From: Marinobacterium sp. LSUCC0821
Lineage (GTDB): Bacteria; Pseudomonadota; Gammaproteobacteria; Pseudomonadales; Balneatricaceae
Assembly (NCBI RefSeq): GCF_012848475.1
Contig: NZ_CP051666.1
Coordinates: 891,501-955,500, forward strand
Length of the DNA: 64,000 nt
Direction: 5' to 3'
Part shown: piece by piece, positions 18,960 to 27,913 of the stretch
Numbering within the stretch: position 1 is the stretch's first letter
How the letters are laid out: each line of letters begins with the position of its first letter
Position numbers and translations under genes: made by a program
Notes under the pieces: generated by a model
Database searches by the model: none
What the model was told of the DNA's origin: nothing
The model's input: the letters and a program-made list of their open reading frames with translations, nothing else

Positions 18960-20900
18960 TTGAGCCTGCTCACAAAACTCTATCATCGATTATCACTGCC
19001 ACTGCTCGTAACAGTTGGCCTCGCCTTTGCGCCAGCAAGTAATGGTGCAGTGACGAGTGATCGTGAGCTTTTTTTAAAGGCTGAAAAGCTTGCCAAGATC
19101 GGGCGTTTCGACAGAGATAGTGCTGAAGCCAAGCAGCTAGAGAACTATCCACTCTTCCCCTACCTTCTCTATAACCAACTCTCTGTCCACCTAGATAAAG
19201 CAACTGATGCGGATATCTCAGAATTTACAACACGCTACCCCAACTTTCCGCTAGAGGCCTTGCTTCGCTACCGCTTTACTGAGCAGCTCGGTAAGCGCAA
19301 AGCCTGGGATCAATTCCTTACCTATTACGACACTCTCAACTCCCCCAATGATGAGATGCAGTGTTACTACGGATTAGCGCTATTCTCCAAACTTAGAGTT
19401 CAAGAGACGGTCGAGCTCGCACAGAAGTTATGGCAAGCAGGCGAATCTCGTCCAGATGAGTGTGACCCGCTGTTTAGAATCTTACGCAGCGAGAATGGCT
19501 TAACCAGTGAGATAGCTCTCAATCGGGTACTCAATGCACTAGAGAACAGCAATTTTGGTCTCTCTGGGTACGCCCTTAAGTTTGTTAAAGAAGATCACCA
19601 TAAACGCGTTGCTGATGCAGCTCGCGCTACCTATCGTTCGCACTACAAGGCTCTCAAACTGGGAAGCGCCTATACAACTGAGGAGCGTGCTCGAATTCAG
19701 CGTATCGGCCTCTCACGCGCCTATCGTAAGAGCCCTTACGAAGCACTCGATCTGCTGATAAAACTCGGCGATAGATTTGACCTTAGCGACTCTAAGAATA
19801 TCCATTGGATCACCAAAGTGGGTGTACGTGTCGCCAAAGAGCTAAAGAGCGGCGATGCCAAGAAGCTTGCGGATCTAGACCCAACATTTGCCAGCAGTGA
19901 ACTGACAGAGTGGCGTATCCGTTTGGCATTAATGGATCAGAAGTGGAATCATGCAGCAGACCTAATCAATCGACTACCCAAAGCAGTTCTCAACGAAGAT
20001 CGCTGGCGCTACTGGCACGCAATACTGCCTGGCAACCAAGATCGCGCATCGATCCTGGCTGACCTCAGTAACAATAGAAGTTTCTACGGATTCTTAGCAG
20101 CCAACATTCTTGGCGAGCCCGCTAACCTTAACCATCAGTCAGCACCTTTTGATAGCCAGCTCCAAGAGACACTGAAGAGTACTCCTCCCTACATTCGCAT
20201 TCAGGAGCTTTTAGAACTCGACCGTTACACCGTTGCCCGCAGTGAATGGAACAGTTGGACAGAAACCATGTCACTCTCAGAACGACACAATGCAGCCCAT
20301 CTAATGCAACAACTTGGCTGGCATCAACAGGGTATTCTGGCAGCTGCGTTTGATAACCTCTGGAACGATATGGAACTTCGCTTCCCTGTCGTCTACCAAG
20401 AGTGGTTTAAGGAGTACTCAGCGCGTCGCAAAATTGATCCTATCTGGTCGCACGCCATTGCTCGCCAAGAGAGCGCCCTCTTCCCTTGGGCACGCTCCAG
20501 TGCTGGCGCACGTGGCTTAATGCAACTCATGCCAAGGACTGCTAAACGGACAGCTAAATCGATTAACGCTCGATACTTGCAGGCCGATCGCCTCTACGAA
20601 CCGGAATACAATATTTTGCTGGGGACTGCCTACCTAGGCCAGATGTACAAGCAGTTTAAAGGCAACAGAGCGCACGCCACGGCCGCTTATAACGCAGGCC
20701 CACATCGCGTAAATAGCTGGCTTAAGAACCGCAAAGATCTACCCCTAGATGTATGGATTGAGATCATCCCCTTCGATGAGACCCGAACCTATGTTCAAAA
20801 CGTCTTAAGTTTCGCCGTGATCTATAGCATTCAACAGGGTAACGAGCAGGCGCTTCTAACGGGTGAAGAGAAAAAGGGGCTGAAACTCGCTTCACGTTAG
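18960..20900 (+). CDS. slt: Soluble lytic murein transglycosylase
   Basis: A periplasmic enzyme that cleaves peptidoglycan to 1,6-anhydro-muropeptides. 646 residues: signal peptide (LPLLVTVGLAFAPASNGA), a long helical superhelix domain, then the C-terminal lysozyme-like domain with catalytic Glu in ARQESALFPWA, GARGLMQLMP and AAYNAGP. The start is TTG 18960 with GAGGA nine bases upstream. It is divergent from uup. Its last nine bases overlap the 3' end of the convergent glutaredoxin-like gene. Confidence 0.96.
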   Translation: MSLLTKLYHRLSLPLLVTVGLAFAPASNGAVTSDRELFLKAEKLAKIGRFDRDSAEAKQLENYPLFPYLLYNQLSVHLDKATDADISEFTTRYPNFPLEALLRYRFTEQLGKRKAWDQFLTYYDTLNSPNDEMQCYYGLALFSKLRVQETVELAQKLWQAGESRPDECDPLFRILRSENGLTSEIALNRVLNALENSNFGLSGYALKFVKEDHHKRVADAARATYRSHYKALKLGSAYTTEERARIQRIGLSRAYRKSPYEALDLLIKLGDRFDLSDSKNIHWITKVGVRVAKELKSGDAKKLADLDPTFASSELTEWRIRLALMDQKWNHAADLINRLPKAVLNEDRWRYWHAILPGNQDRASILADLSNNRSFYGFLAANILGEPANLNHQSAPFDSQLQETLKSTPPYIRIQELLELDRYTVARSEWNSWTETMSLSERHNAAHLMQQLGWHQQGILAAAFDNLWNDMELRFPVVYQEWFKEYSARRKIDPIWSHAIARQESALFPWARSSAGARGLMQLMPRTAKRTAKSINARYLQADRLYEPEYNILLGTAYLGQMYKQFKGNRAHATAAYNAGPHRVNSWLKNRKDLPLDVWIEIIPFDETRTYVQNVLSFAVIYSIQQGNEQALLTGEEKKGLKLASR

Positions 20901-21146
20901 AGTTTTAAGACTCTCAACAAACTCCGCGAGCTGCTGCATATCAAAGGGCCAGTCCAACTCTGCACCTGACTGGTTATCAACAAGCACCGGAATTCGTGTT
21001 GCATAAAGGTTCATCAACTGATCATCAAAGGCGATATCAACCAGATCGACCTCAAACAGGTTTGGATCAAGGCCTGCCACGAGCAGCGGTGTTGCCTGTT
21101 CACACAGGTGGCATCCCTCGGTTGTCATGAGCTCTAAAAGTCGCAT
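20892..21146 (-). CDS. Glutaredoxin-like protein (DUF836)
   Basis: An 84-residue thioredoxin-fold protein with the redox motif CHLC near residues 12-15 and the cis-Pro segment TRIPVLV near 51-57, the layout of DUF836/glutaredoxin-like proteins. Probably a small cytosolic thiol-disulphide protein; partner unknown. ATG 21146 follows GGGGGAG. It overlaps the slt 3' end by nine bases on the opposite strand. Confidence 0.85.
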   Translation of the reverse strand: MRLLELMTTEGCHLCEQATPLLVAGLDPNLFEVDLVDIAFDDQLMNLYATRIPVLVDNQSGAELDWPFDMQQLAEFVESLKTLT

Positions 21147-21200
21147 TTATCTCCCCCTGTACAGTCATGTTGCAATGCAACGATACGACCTTCCTCTAAC

Positions 21201-21229
21201 TTGTTCAAATCTTGCACAGACGCTATGCT
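21201..21229 (+). promoter_or_regulatory. Sigma-70-like promoter candidate for phaC
   Basis: TTGTTC (21201-21206), a 17-base spacer and TATGCT (21224-21229), about 60 bases before the phaC ATG. This is sequence resemblance only. Confidence 0.5.
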
Positions 21230-21292
21230 GGTCTAAATTTTTGCACAGCAGCATTTTAACTGCTTAAAAGACACCACTGGGAGTTCATCACA

Positions 21293-23032
21293 ATGGCAAA
21301 TCTAGGACCTGGTTCTAACGATCCACAAGAGTTTATCAACTTCGTCAGCAAAGAGACGGCTAAGTTGCTAGAAGCTTTCTCTGCAAATGGCGCAGATGAC
21401 ATCTTTTCACAGTTCACCAAGTCTTGGACTGAGCTTGCAACCCGTTCACTGCAGGATCCAACTCTTTGGATGCGTGCTATTGCAGATTACCAGACAGCGC
21501 AATTTAACCTATGGCGCAACCTGCTAACAGGTAACAGTGCAAATCCTGTTGTTGAGCCAGCGAAAGGTGACCGTCGTTTCCAGGCTGAAGAGTGGTCTAC
21601 TAACCCAATTTATGACTACATTAAACAGTCTTACCTACTAAGCTCTAAAATGCTTAGCGAAATGGCTTCGCACGCAAACCTAGAGCCAGGCGAGCAGACT
21701 AAGCTTAACTTCTACACTCAGCAGTACATCGATGCGATGTCGCCAACCAACTTTGCAGCATTGAACCCAGAAGTACTGCAACAGGCGCTGTATACTAAAG
21801 GCCAGTCACTGCTTGATGGCATGAAAAACCTACTTGCGGACTTCGAGAAAGGCCGCATCTCGATGACCGATGAGAGCGCATTCACCATCGGTGAAAACAT
21901 TGCGACCACTGAAGGTTCTGTGATTTTCCAGAACGAAGTAATCCAGGTTCTACACTACAAACCAGAGGGCGAGCAGGTTTACACCCGCCCTACCCTGATC
22001 ATTCCACCAAGCATCAACAAGTTCTACATCCTTGATCTGCAGCCAAGCAATTCGTTTGTGAAGTACTGTCTAGAACAGGGCCAGAACACCTTCTTGATCT
22101 CTTGGCGCAACCCAACTTCAGAGCAGTCAAACCTAAGCTGGGATGACCTAGTCTCTGACGGCATCTTGGAAGCGGTTAACGTTGTTAAGGCGGTTTCAGG
22201 TAGCGATAAGATCAACACTGTGAGCTGGTGTGTAGGTGGTACTCTCACTGCAACAGCGTTGGCTGTGATGGCGAAGCGCAAGGATACCAGCATCGCAAGT
22301 GCAACCTTCCTAACCACGCTAACAGACTTCACTGATCCAGGTGACCTATGTGTATTCATCGATGAGTACCAGGTGAAGCAGCTAGAACAGAAAGTAAACT
22401 CAACTGGCTTCTTGAATGGTCGCGAGCTTGCTACATCGTTCAACATGCTTCGCTCTAACGATTTGATCTGGTCTTACGTGGTAAACAACTACCTTAAAGG
22501 CCAGAACCCTGCTCCTTTCGATATCCTCTACTGGAACTCGGATAGCACCAACCTACCAGCAGCTATGTACACCTTCTACATCAACAAGATGTACCTAGAG
22601 AACAAACTGGTTGAGCCTGATGCGCTTGAGATCTGTGGTGAGAAGATCAACCTTGGCGACATTAAGATCCCTTGTTACTTCCTATCGACTATCGAAGACC
22701 ACATCGCACCTTGGAAAGCGACTTTCAAAGCGACTGAGACTTTCGGCAGCGAGATCGAGTTTGTACTTGGCGCGTCTGGCCACGTAGCAGGTGTTATCAA
22801 CCCAGCGTCGAAAAACCGTCGTAACTACTGGGTTAAAGGCGAACAGGGTAAAGGTGCAGATCACTGGTTCGAAACCTCTGAGCGCGTTGAAGGCTCATGG
22901 TGGCCAAACTGGGCTGAGTGGGTGCGTCGTCGCGCAGGTAAGAAAGTTGCAGCGCCAGCAGCGCTTGGCAACAAAGAGTACTCACCGATCGAAGCTGCAC
23001 CAGGTAGCTACGTTAAAGTACGTATCGACTAA
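21293..23032 (+). CDS. phaC: Class I polyhydroxyalkanoate synthase
   Basis: Polymerises 3-hydroxyacyl-CoA into polyhydroxyalkanoate granules. The 579-residue protein matches class I PhaC: N-terminal region, then an alpha/beta core with nucleophile Cys313 in SWCVGGTLT, the Asp segment EDHIAPW and the His segment ASGHVAGVINP, ending in a WWPNWAEWVRRR tail. The lipase-like box usually reads GxCxGG; here the first Gly is Ser. No phaA, phaB or phasin gene lies beside it. It has its own candidate promoter and terminator. Confidence 0.95.
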   Translation: MANLGPGSNDPQEFINFVSKETAKLLEAFSANGADDIFSQFTKSWTELATRSLQDPTLWMRAIADYQTAQFNLWRNLLTGNSANPVVEPAKGDRRFQAEEWSTNPIYDYIKQSYLLSSKMLSEMASHANLEPGEQTKLNFYTQQYIDAMSPTNFAALNPEVLQQALYTKGQSLLDGMKNLLADFEKGRISMTDESAFTIGENIATTEGSVIFQNEVIQVLHYKPEGEQVYTRPTLIIPPSINKFYILDLQPSNSFVKYCLEQGQNTFLISWRNPTSEQSNLSWDDLVSDGILEAVNVVKAVSGSDKINTVSWCVGGTLTATALAVMAKRKDTSIASATFLTTLTDFTDPGDLCVFIDEYQVKQLEQKVNSTGFLNGRELATSFNMLRSNDLIWSYVVNNYLKGQNPAPFDILYWNSDSTNLPAAMYTFYINKMYLENKLVEPDALEICGEKINLGDIKIPCYFLSTIEDHIAPWKATFKATETFGSEIEFVLGASGHVAGVINPASKNRRNYWVKGEQGKGADHWFETSERVEGSWWPNWAEWVRRRAGKKVAAPAALGNKEYSPIEAAPGSYVKVRID

Positions 23033-23054
23033 TCGGTCGAACTACTCATAAACT

Positions 23055-23081
23055 AGCCGGACTGAGTTCCGGCTTTTTTTT
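23055..23081 (+). terminator. phaC terminator
   Basis: AGCCGGA (23055-23061) pairs with TCCGGCT (23068-23074), followed by eight Ts counting the stem's last base. Confidence 0.9.
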
Positions 23082-23109
23082 GCCCCAAAGAAGATATCAG
23101 GAGATAGAT

Positions 23110-23487
23110 ATGGAAAGTTTTTTCGATAAAGGTTTAGAGATGCGTCGTTCAACACTGGGTGCCGAGTATGTAGATAAGAACCTAGCCGCAGCAGACGATT
23201 TCAACCGCCCCTTCCAAGAGGCAATGACCGCTTGGTGTTGGGGTTTTGGTTGGGGTGATGATGCGATTGATCCTAAAACACGCTCATTGATGAACCTCGC
23301 CATGTTGGGTGCTATGGGTAAAAGTCATGAGTGGGCAACCCACTGTCGCGGCGCGCTAACCAATGGCTGTAGTGTGGAGGAGATTCGCGCAGCAATTCAT
23401 GCAGTTGGTATCTATGCTGGCGTGCCTGCAGCAGTAGAGTGCTTCCGAATTGCACGTACAGTTTTAGAAGAGGCTGGCAAACTCTAG
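23110..23487 (+). CDS. Carboxymuconolactone decarboxylase family protein
   Basis: A 125-residue protein of the CMD family, close in size to 4-carboxymuconolactone decarboxylase (PcaC). KSHEWATHCRGAL (about residues 67-79) and VEEIRAAIHAVGIYAGVPAA are family features. No other protocatechuate genes are nearby, so decarboxylase activity is uncertain; an AhpD-like role is less likely because no CxxC is seen. ATG 23110 is chosen because AGGAGA precedes it; the longer frame would start inside the phaC terminator. Confidence 0.85.
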   Translation: MESFFDKGLEMRRSTLGAEYVDKNLAAADDFNRPFQEAMTAWCWGFGWGDDAIDPKTRSLMNLAMLGAMGKSHEWATHCRGALTNGCSVEEIRAAIHAVGIYAGVPAAVECFRIARTVLEEAGKL

Positions 23488-23511
23488 AAAATAGCGTAGA
23501 GTGGCCGACCT

Positions 23512-24873
23512 ATGTTGCGCCTATCAGAACAAACTCGCCATGAATTGACCAAGCTTTTCGCCTTAGCTTGGCCGCTACTGCTTGCCCAATCAGCACAAAC
23601 TGCAATGAGCATGACAGATACCTTCATGGCCAGTGGTGCAGGCGCAGACCAGCTCGCAGCGATTGCCCTAGGCTCAGGTATTTGGGCTCCGTTGGTCATT
23701 GCGCTGTCAGGTTTAATGATGGCCCTTACACCGATTGTGGCTCACCACGTTGGTGCCGAGACACACCATGAGACACCTTCGGAGTTGTATAACAACCTCA
23801 TCATCACCTTGATTATTGGTTTAGTAAGCTGGCTCTTCTTAAATGACGCATCGGAGCCAATACTCAGCTGGCTAGAGGTTGAACCCGCACTCAAAGTGAT
23901 CGCAATTGAGTATGTAGAGGCGATTAGCTGGGGTGTGCCAGCGATGCTACTCTACCAATCCCTCAGAGCGTTTGCCGAAGGGCACAGCCAAACCAAGGTG
24001 GTCATGAAGATTGGTGTAGCCGCGGTTCTTATCAATATTCCGCTCAACTATGTGCTGATCTTCGGCAAATTCGGCCTGCCTGCGATGGGCGGAGTGGGAT
24101 GTGGCTGGGCAACTACGATTGTCTTCTGGCTCATGTTTATCGCTGGCCTCACCTACCTGGGTATTAGCCGGCACTTCGCGCCACTCAAAATTTGGAGCCA
24201 AACTAAGCGCCCGTCACGGCCTAAGCTTAGTCATCAGCTTTCAATCGGAATCCCAATCGCTGGCGCACTCTTAATTGAGACCACCATGTTCTGCTTGATT
24301 GCACTCTTCCTGGCCAACTACGGTGAGGTGACACTATCGGCGCATCAGATCACCCTGAGTATCTCAAGCTTCATCTTTATGCTGCCTCTCTCACTCTGCC
24401 TAGCAATGACAGTACGTATCGGCCAGTTAAATGGTGCCAAGCGCTTTACTGAGGCACGATTTGTAAGCTTTTTAGGTCTAAAGCTATCCCTTGTGTTTGC
24501 CTGTACAACCTTCCTAGTACTGGTAACCCTGGCTCAGCCAATCGCAGAGCTCTACTCTACCGACCCAGAGCTGGTCAGTATGGCAGCTTATCTACTATCA
24601 CTAGCAGCCCTCTATCAATTCTCCGATGCACTTCAGCTCTGTGCAGCCGGCGCGCTTCGCGGCTACAAAGATACTAAAATACCTCTCATATACGCGTTCA
24701 TCTCTTACTGGATACTCGGGCTCCCAAGTGGTTATTACGCTGCGGAATATCTCGGCATGGGCGCTGCAGGCTACTGGATAGGCATTTTGATCGGTTTATC
24801 TCTTGCTGCCGTATTGCTGATAAGTCGACTAAACAAACTCTCAAAAGATGCGATGGCTCAGGCTCACATTTAG
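23512..24873 (+). CDS. MATE family efflux transporter
   Basis: A 453-residue inner-membrane protein with about twelve hydrophobic segments in two homologous halves, typical of NorM/DinF-type cation-coupled drug or metabolite exporters. N-terminal features include WPLLLAQSAQTAMSMTDTFM and the second half includes GIPIAGALLIETTMF. It lies 24 bases after the CMD-family gene, and its 3' end overlaps the next gene by 26 bases. The substrate cannot be predicted. Confidence 0.92.
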   Translation: MLRLSEQTRHELTKLFALAWPLLLAQSAQTAMSMTDTFMASGAGADQLAAIALGSGIWAPLVIALSGLMMALTPIVAHHVGAETHHETPSELYNNLIITLIIGLVSWLFLNDASEPILSWLEVEPALKVIAIEYVEAISWGVPAMLLYQSLRAFAEGHSQTKVVMKIGVAAVLINIPLNYVLIFGKFGLPAMGGVGCGWATTIVFWLMFIAGLTYLGISRHFAPLKIWSQTKRPSRPKLSHQLSIGIPIAGALLIETTMFCLIALFLANYGEVTLSAHQITLSISSFIFMLPLSLCLAMTVRIGQLNGAKRFTEARFVSFLGLKLSLVFACTTFLVLVTLAQPIAELYSTDPELVSMAAYLLSLAALYQFSDALQLCAAGALRGYKDTKIPLIYAFISYWILGLPSGYYAAEYLGMGAAGYWIGILIGLSLAAVLLISRLNKLSKDAMAQAHI

Positions 24874-25894
24874 CACGCTATTACTTAGCGGCTGTATTAA
24901 CTCAGACCCCGCTACCGATCTGGTTGAAACCTATGCCAGCCGGACGGCTAACGCCATCGAACAACCATTCGATCTTCAACTTAAAAAAACAGCAGAGCTC
25001 TACCCAACGCTCCCACTTAGGCGTGAGCGTTTAGCCCCCATAGAGCCGATACGTGAAGGATTACTTGAACTTCTAGATCTTCGTCACTGCAATCTAATGC
25101 AGCTTGTAGCGGAACGTAATACCAGTCTTGGCAGAGTCGCGACGGGTTCTCAACGGCTCATCTATGAACTCGAGTTTTTGCCCGCAGCCAAAGCGTGTAT
25201 CAGAGATCTTGAAAAAGATCCTGACCGCCAAGAAATGGTCGCAAATTTAAAGAGTATCGTGGCGATTAAATCGGCGTCTTTACCCAATCAGATCTGGAAC
25301 AGCATCTACACCTCGCCAGAGATGGAGCAGCACTTCTCATTGGGTGAACTCCCCCTTCCCCCGAATATGCCCGGTTTGATAACCCCAATCACACCCACGC
25401 TAGAGCGCTTCGCACAAATTTCAGCACTTACTCAACAATCCAATTGGCAAACCCCTGCTGATATCACCAACCTTGAGTCGCACTTTGAGATACTCTATCG
25501 CAGCCAATTTGGTGCGCAGTGGCTTGCATCAATGGCGCTGTTAACCCAAACCCTAGAGCAAACCGCCAGTGCAATAGAACTTAAACTCCAAGGCCGGCCA
25601 ATCTGCTTTAACAAGCAACAGAACAATCAGTCAAAAATACTCTGGAATGTCTTCATGAATTTCTACGTCAATTCACTGCAACCCTATATCGCGCAGGTTG
25701 AAAAAGAGGGGCGTATTTGGAGTGAACTGAATCTACAAATTGCAAATAGATTACCGACCACCCATAGAAACTGGTTAGACCAGCTTATAGATACAGATGG
25801 CAAAGTATGGCGTCAATATCTTTCAGCAAGATCACGTCACACTAGGGCTTGGCAGGATATTCTTGATCAATGCGGGCTTCGACCAGGCATCTAA
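24848..25894 (+). CDS. DUF3080-like lipoprotein
   Basis: A 348-residue predicted lipoprotein: signal peptide with lipobox LLLSGC (Cys16). The mature, mostly helical protein resembles the DUF3080 family by memory (LRRERLAPIEPIREGLLELL, LRHCNLMQLVAERN). Its function is unknown. The ATG is 26 bases inside the MATE gene end, in another frame, so the two are likely cotranscribed and coupled. It probably faces the periplasm on one of the membranes. Confidence 0.8.
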   Translation: MRWLRLTFSTLLLSGCINSDPATDLVETYASRTANAIEQPFDLQLKKTAELYPTLPLRRERLAPIEPIREGLLELLDLRHCNLMQLVAERNTSLGRVATGSQRLIYELEFLPAAKACIRDLEKDPDRQEMVANLKSIVAIKSASLPNQIWNSIYTSPEMEQHFSLGELPLPPNMPGLITPITPTLERFAQISALTQQSNWQTPADITNLESHFEILYRSQFGAQWLASMALLTQTLEQTASAIELKLQGRPICFNKQQNNQSKILWNVFMNFYVNSLQPYIAQVEKEGRIWSELNLQIANRLPTTHRNWLDQLIDTDGKVWRQYLSARSRHTRAWQDILDQCGLRPGI

Positions 25895-26118
25895 ATCGTG
25901 GCAAACAATTTCACCTAGCGAAATTCAAACTGAGTGGAATGATCTAGCAGCAACCACTACTTCGTAATATTTTCGATTGAGTGAGATTTATCAGATGGAG
26001 GTCTAAGTAATCACACTCACTCTCCAGTTGATCCGTGGCAACCTCCACGCCATATAGGATCTGGATGCTCCAAACGTTATACGCAATAAAAAAATAAATC
26101 GTTAACGAGGTGTATTAA

Positions 26119-27261
26119 ATGTCTACAACTGAAAACAAAGCGATGAACCGTCGCTCGTTCCTTAAGGGTGGTGCAGCTGCAGGTGCTCTTGCAGCAGGTG
26201 CTGTCGTGGCTCCAGCGGCTCTAGCTGGCTCACATAGCAAACCTATCACCATTAAAATGCAGTCTTCATGGCCAGCGTCAGATATCTTCCAAGAGATGGC
26301 TCAGCAGTACGCTGACCGTGTTGAGCAGATGTCTGGTGGTCGCTTGAAGGTTGAACTACTACCAGCAGGCGCTGTTGTTAAAGCATTCCAAGTATTGGAT
26401 GCGGTAAATGACGGTGTTATTGATGCGGGTCACCAGGTGCCTGTTTACTGGTACGGTAAAAACAAAGCTGCGTCTCTGTTCGGAACAGGCCCAGTATTTG
26501 GCGGTAACGCTAATACTATGATGGGTTGGTTCTACAAAGGGGGCGGCCAGGAGCTTTACCGTGAATTGACTCAGGACATCATGGGTCTAAACGTAGTTGG
26601 GTTCATGGGCTTCCCAATGTTCCCGCAGCCATTCGGTTGGTTCAAAGGCGAAGTGAACAAAGCAACTGACCTTAACGGTTTCAAATACCGTACAGTAGGT
26701 CTTGCAGCAGACCTTCTTCAAAACATGGGTATGGCTGTTGCACAGCTTCCAGGTGGCGAGATCGTTCCAGCGATGGAGCGTGGGGTTATCGATGCATTCG
26801 AATTCAACAATCCAACATCTGACCGCCGTTTCGGTGCAGCAGACGTGGCTAAGAACTACTACCTAAGCTCTTACCACCAGGCATCTGAATCATTCGAAAT
26901 CATCTTCAATAAAGATTTCTTCGAAACCTTGGATCCAGATCTACAGGCAATTCTTCAGTACGGTGTTGAGTCTGCGTCTACGGCAAACACAATGCTTGCG
27001 CTTGATCAGTACTCTCAGGACCTAATGGAACTTGAGCGCGATGAAGGCGTTAAAGTACACCGCACCTCGAAGGACATTCTTGAAGCTCAGATCAAGTCTT
27101 GGGACAAGATCATTGTTGAACTAGAGAAAGATCCGTTTATGAAGAAATGTCTCGACAGTCAACGTGCGTGGGTTGAACGCGTAGGTTACTTTGAGATCAT
27201 GGCTGGTGCAGATGTAGTAACAGCCTACAATCACTTCTTCCCTGGCAAACTAAGCGTCTAA
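26119..27261 (+). CDS. TRAP transporter substrate-binding protein (DctP/TakP-like)
   Basis: The periplasmic receptor of a tripartite ATP-independent transporter. 380 residues; a Tat signal peptide is visible (NRRSFLKGGAAAG, then a hydrophobic stretch to ALAGS). The mature protein resembles the 2-oxo-acid/lactate-binding TRAP receptors, with the conserved Arg in FKYRTVGLAADLL and the segment ERGVIDAFEFNNPTSD. The ligand is probably a small carboxylate. The two permease genes follow at once, so this gene heads the operon at 26119-31812. Confidence 0.93.
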   Translation: MSTTENKAMNRRSFLKGGAAAGALAAGAVVAPAALAGSHSKPITIKMQSSWPASDIFQEMAQQYADRVEQMSGGRLKVELLPAGAVVKAFQVLDAVNDGVIDAGHQVPVYWYGKNKAASLFGTGPVFGGNANTMMGWFYKGGGQELYRELTQDIMGLNVVGFMGFPMFPQPFGWFKGEVNKATDLNGFKYRTVGLAADLLQNMGMAVAQLPGGEIVPAMERGVIDAFEFNNPTSDRRFGAADVAKNYYLSSYHQASESFEIIFNKDFFETLDPDLQAILQYGVESASTANTMLALDQYSQDLMELERDEGVKVHRTSKDILEAQIKSWDKIIVELEKDPFMKKCLDSQRAWVERVGYFEIMAGADVVTAYNHFFPGKLSV

Positions 27262-27318
27262 TCAAAAGACTCTTAGTGGGTGGGGGCACTCTGCCCCCAC
27301 CTTTTCGAGGAAAACAAC

Positions 27319-27912
27319 ATGCTAAGTTTTATTCGGTTTGCAGATAATCTATCCGCGTGGGTAGGTAAGTCTTTTGCATGGCTGATCATCGTCATGGCTT
27401 TCGGTGTTGGCTATGAGGTGTTTGTTCGATATGTACTCAACTCCCCTACTTCTTGGGCTTTGGATGTCTCTTTCATCATGTACGGGACACTGTTCATGAT
27501 GGGTGGTGCCTATACGCTCTCAAAAAATGGTCACGTTCGTGGTGATTTCATCTATCGAACCTGGAAGCCAACGACCCAAGCTAAGGTAGACCTGACTCTA
27601 TACATTCTTTTCTTCTTCCCTGGTGTTTTAGCTCTAATTTTGTCGGGCTGGAAATACGCTAGCCGATCATGGGGCTACGGAGAAGTTTCCGTGAACAGTC
27701 CTGCAGGCATCCCAATTTACCAATTCAAAATGGTAATGGTGGCCGCGGGTATTCTCCTTCTCATTCAAGGTATAGCTCAGGTTATGCGTTGTATCTACTG
27801 CATCAAAAATGGTAATTGGCTCAATGCAGAGGATGACATCGAAGAGACTGAGGTTATTTTGATGCGCGCTGCTGAAAACAGCGAAGACCTAAGCAGCATT
27901 AAGGACCGTTAA
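27319..27912 (+). CDS. TRAP transporter small permease (DctQ-type)
   Basis: About 197 residues with four hydrophobic helices, the usual topology of the small TRAP subunit. ATG 27319 follows GAGGAAAAC; the frame is open upstream but without a good start. Conserved-looking features include WALDVSFIMYGTLFMMGGAYTL. It ends one base before the large permease gene. Confidence 0.93.
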   Translation: MLSFIRFADNLSAWVGKSFAWLIIVMAFGVGYEVFVRYVLNSPTSWALDVSFIMYGTLFMMGGAYTLSKNGHVRGDFIYRTWKPTTQAKVDLTLYILFFFPGVLALILSGWKYASRSWGYGEVSVNSPAGIPIYQFKMVMVAAGILLLIQGIAQVMRCIYCIKNGNWLNAEDDIEETEVILMRAAENSEDLSSIKDR

Positions 27913-27913
27913 G

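Noticed and set aside
22024-22446. 140-codon minus-strand frame within phaC
   Set aside because: It is a shadow of a strongly conserved gene with no start signal.
23080-23109. Longer N-terminus of the CMD-family protein
   Set aside because: It would start at TTG inside the phaC terminator; the ATG at 23110 has a good ribosome-binding site.
26036-26051. TGGCAACCTCCACGCC as a sigma-54 promoter for the TRAP operon
   Set aside because: GG and GC are 12 apart, but the -12 element reads ACGC instead of TTGC, and the bases also form a small hairpin. Too weak to call.
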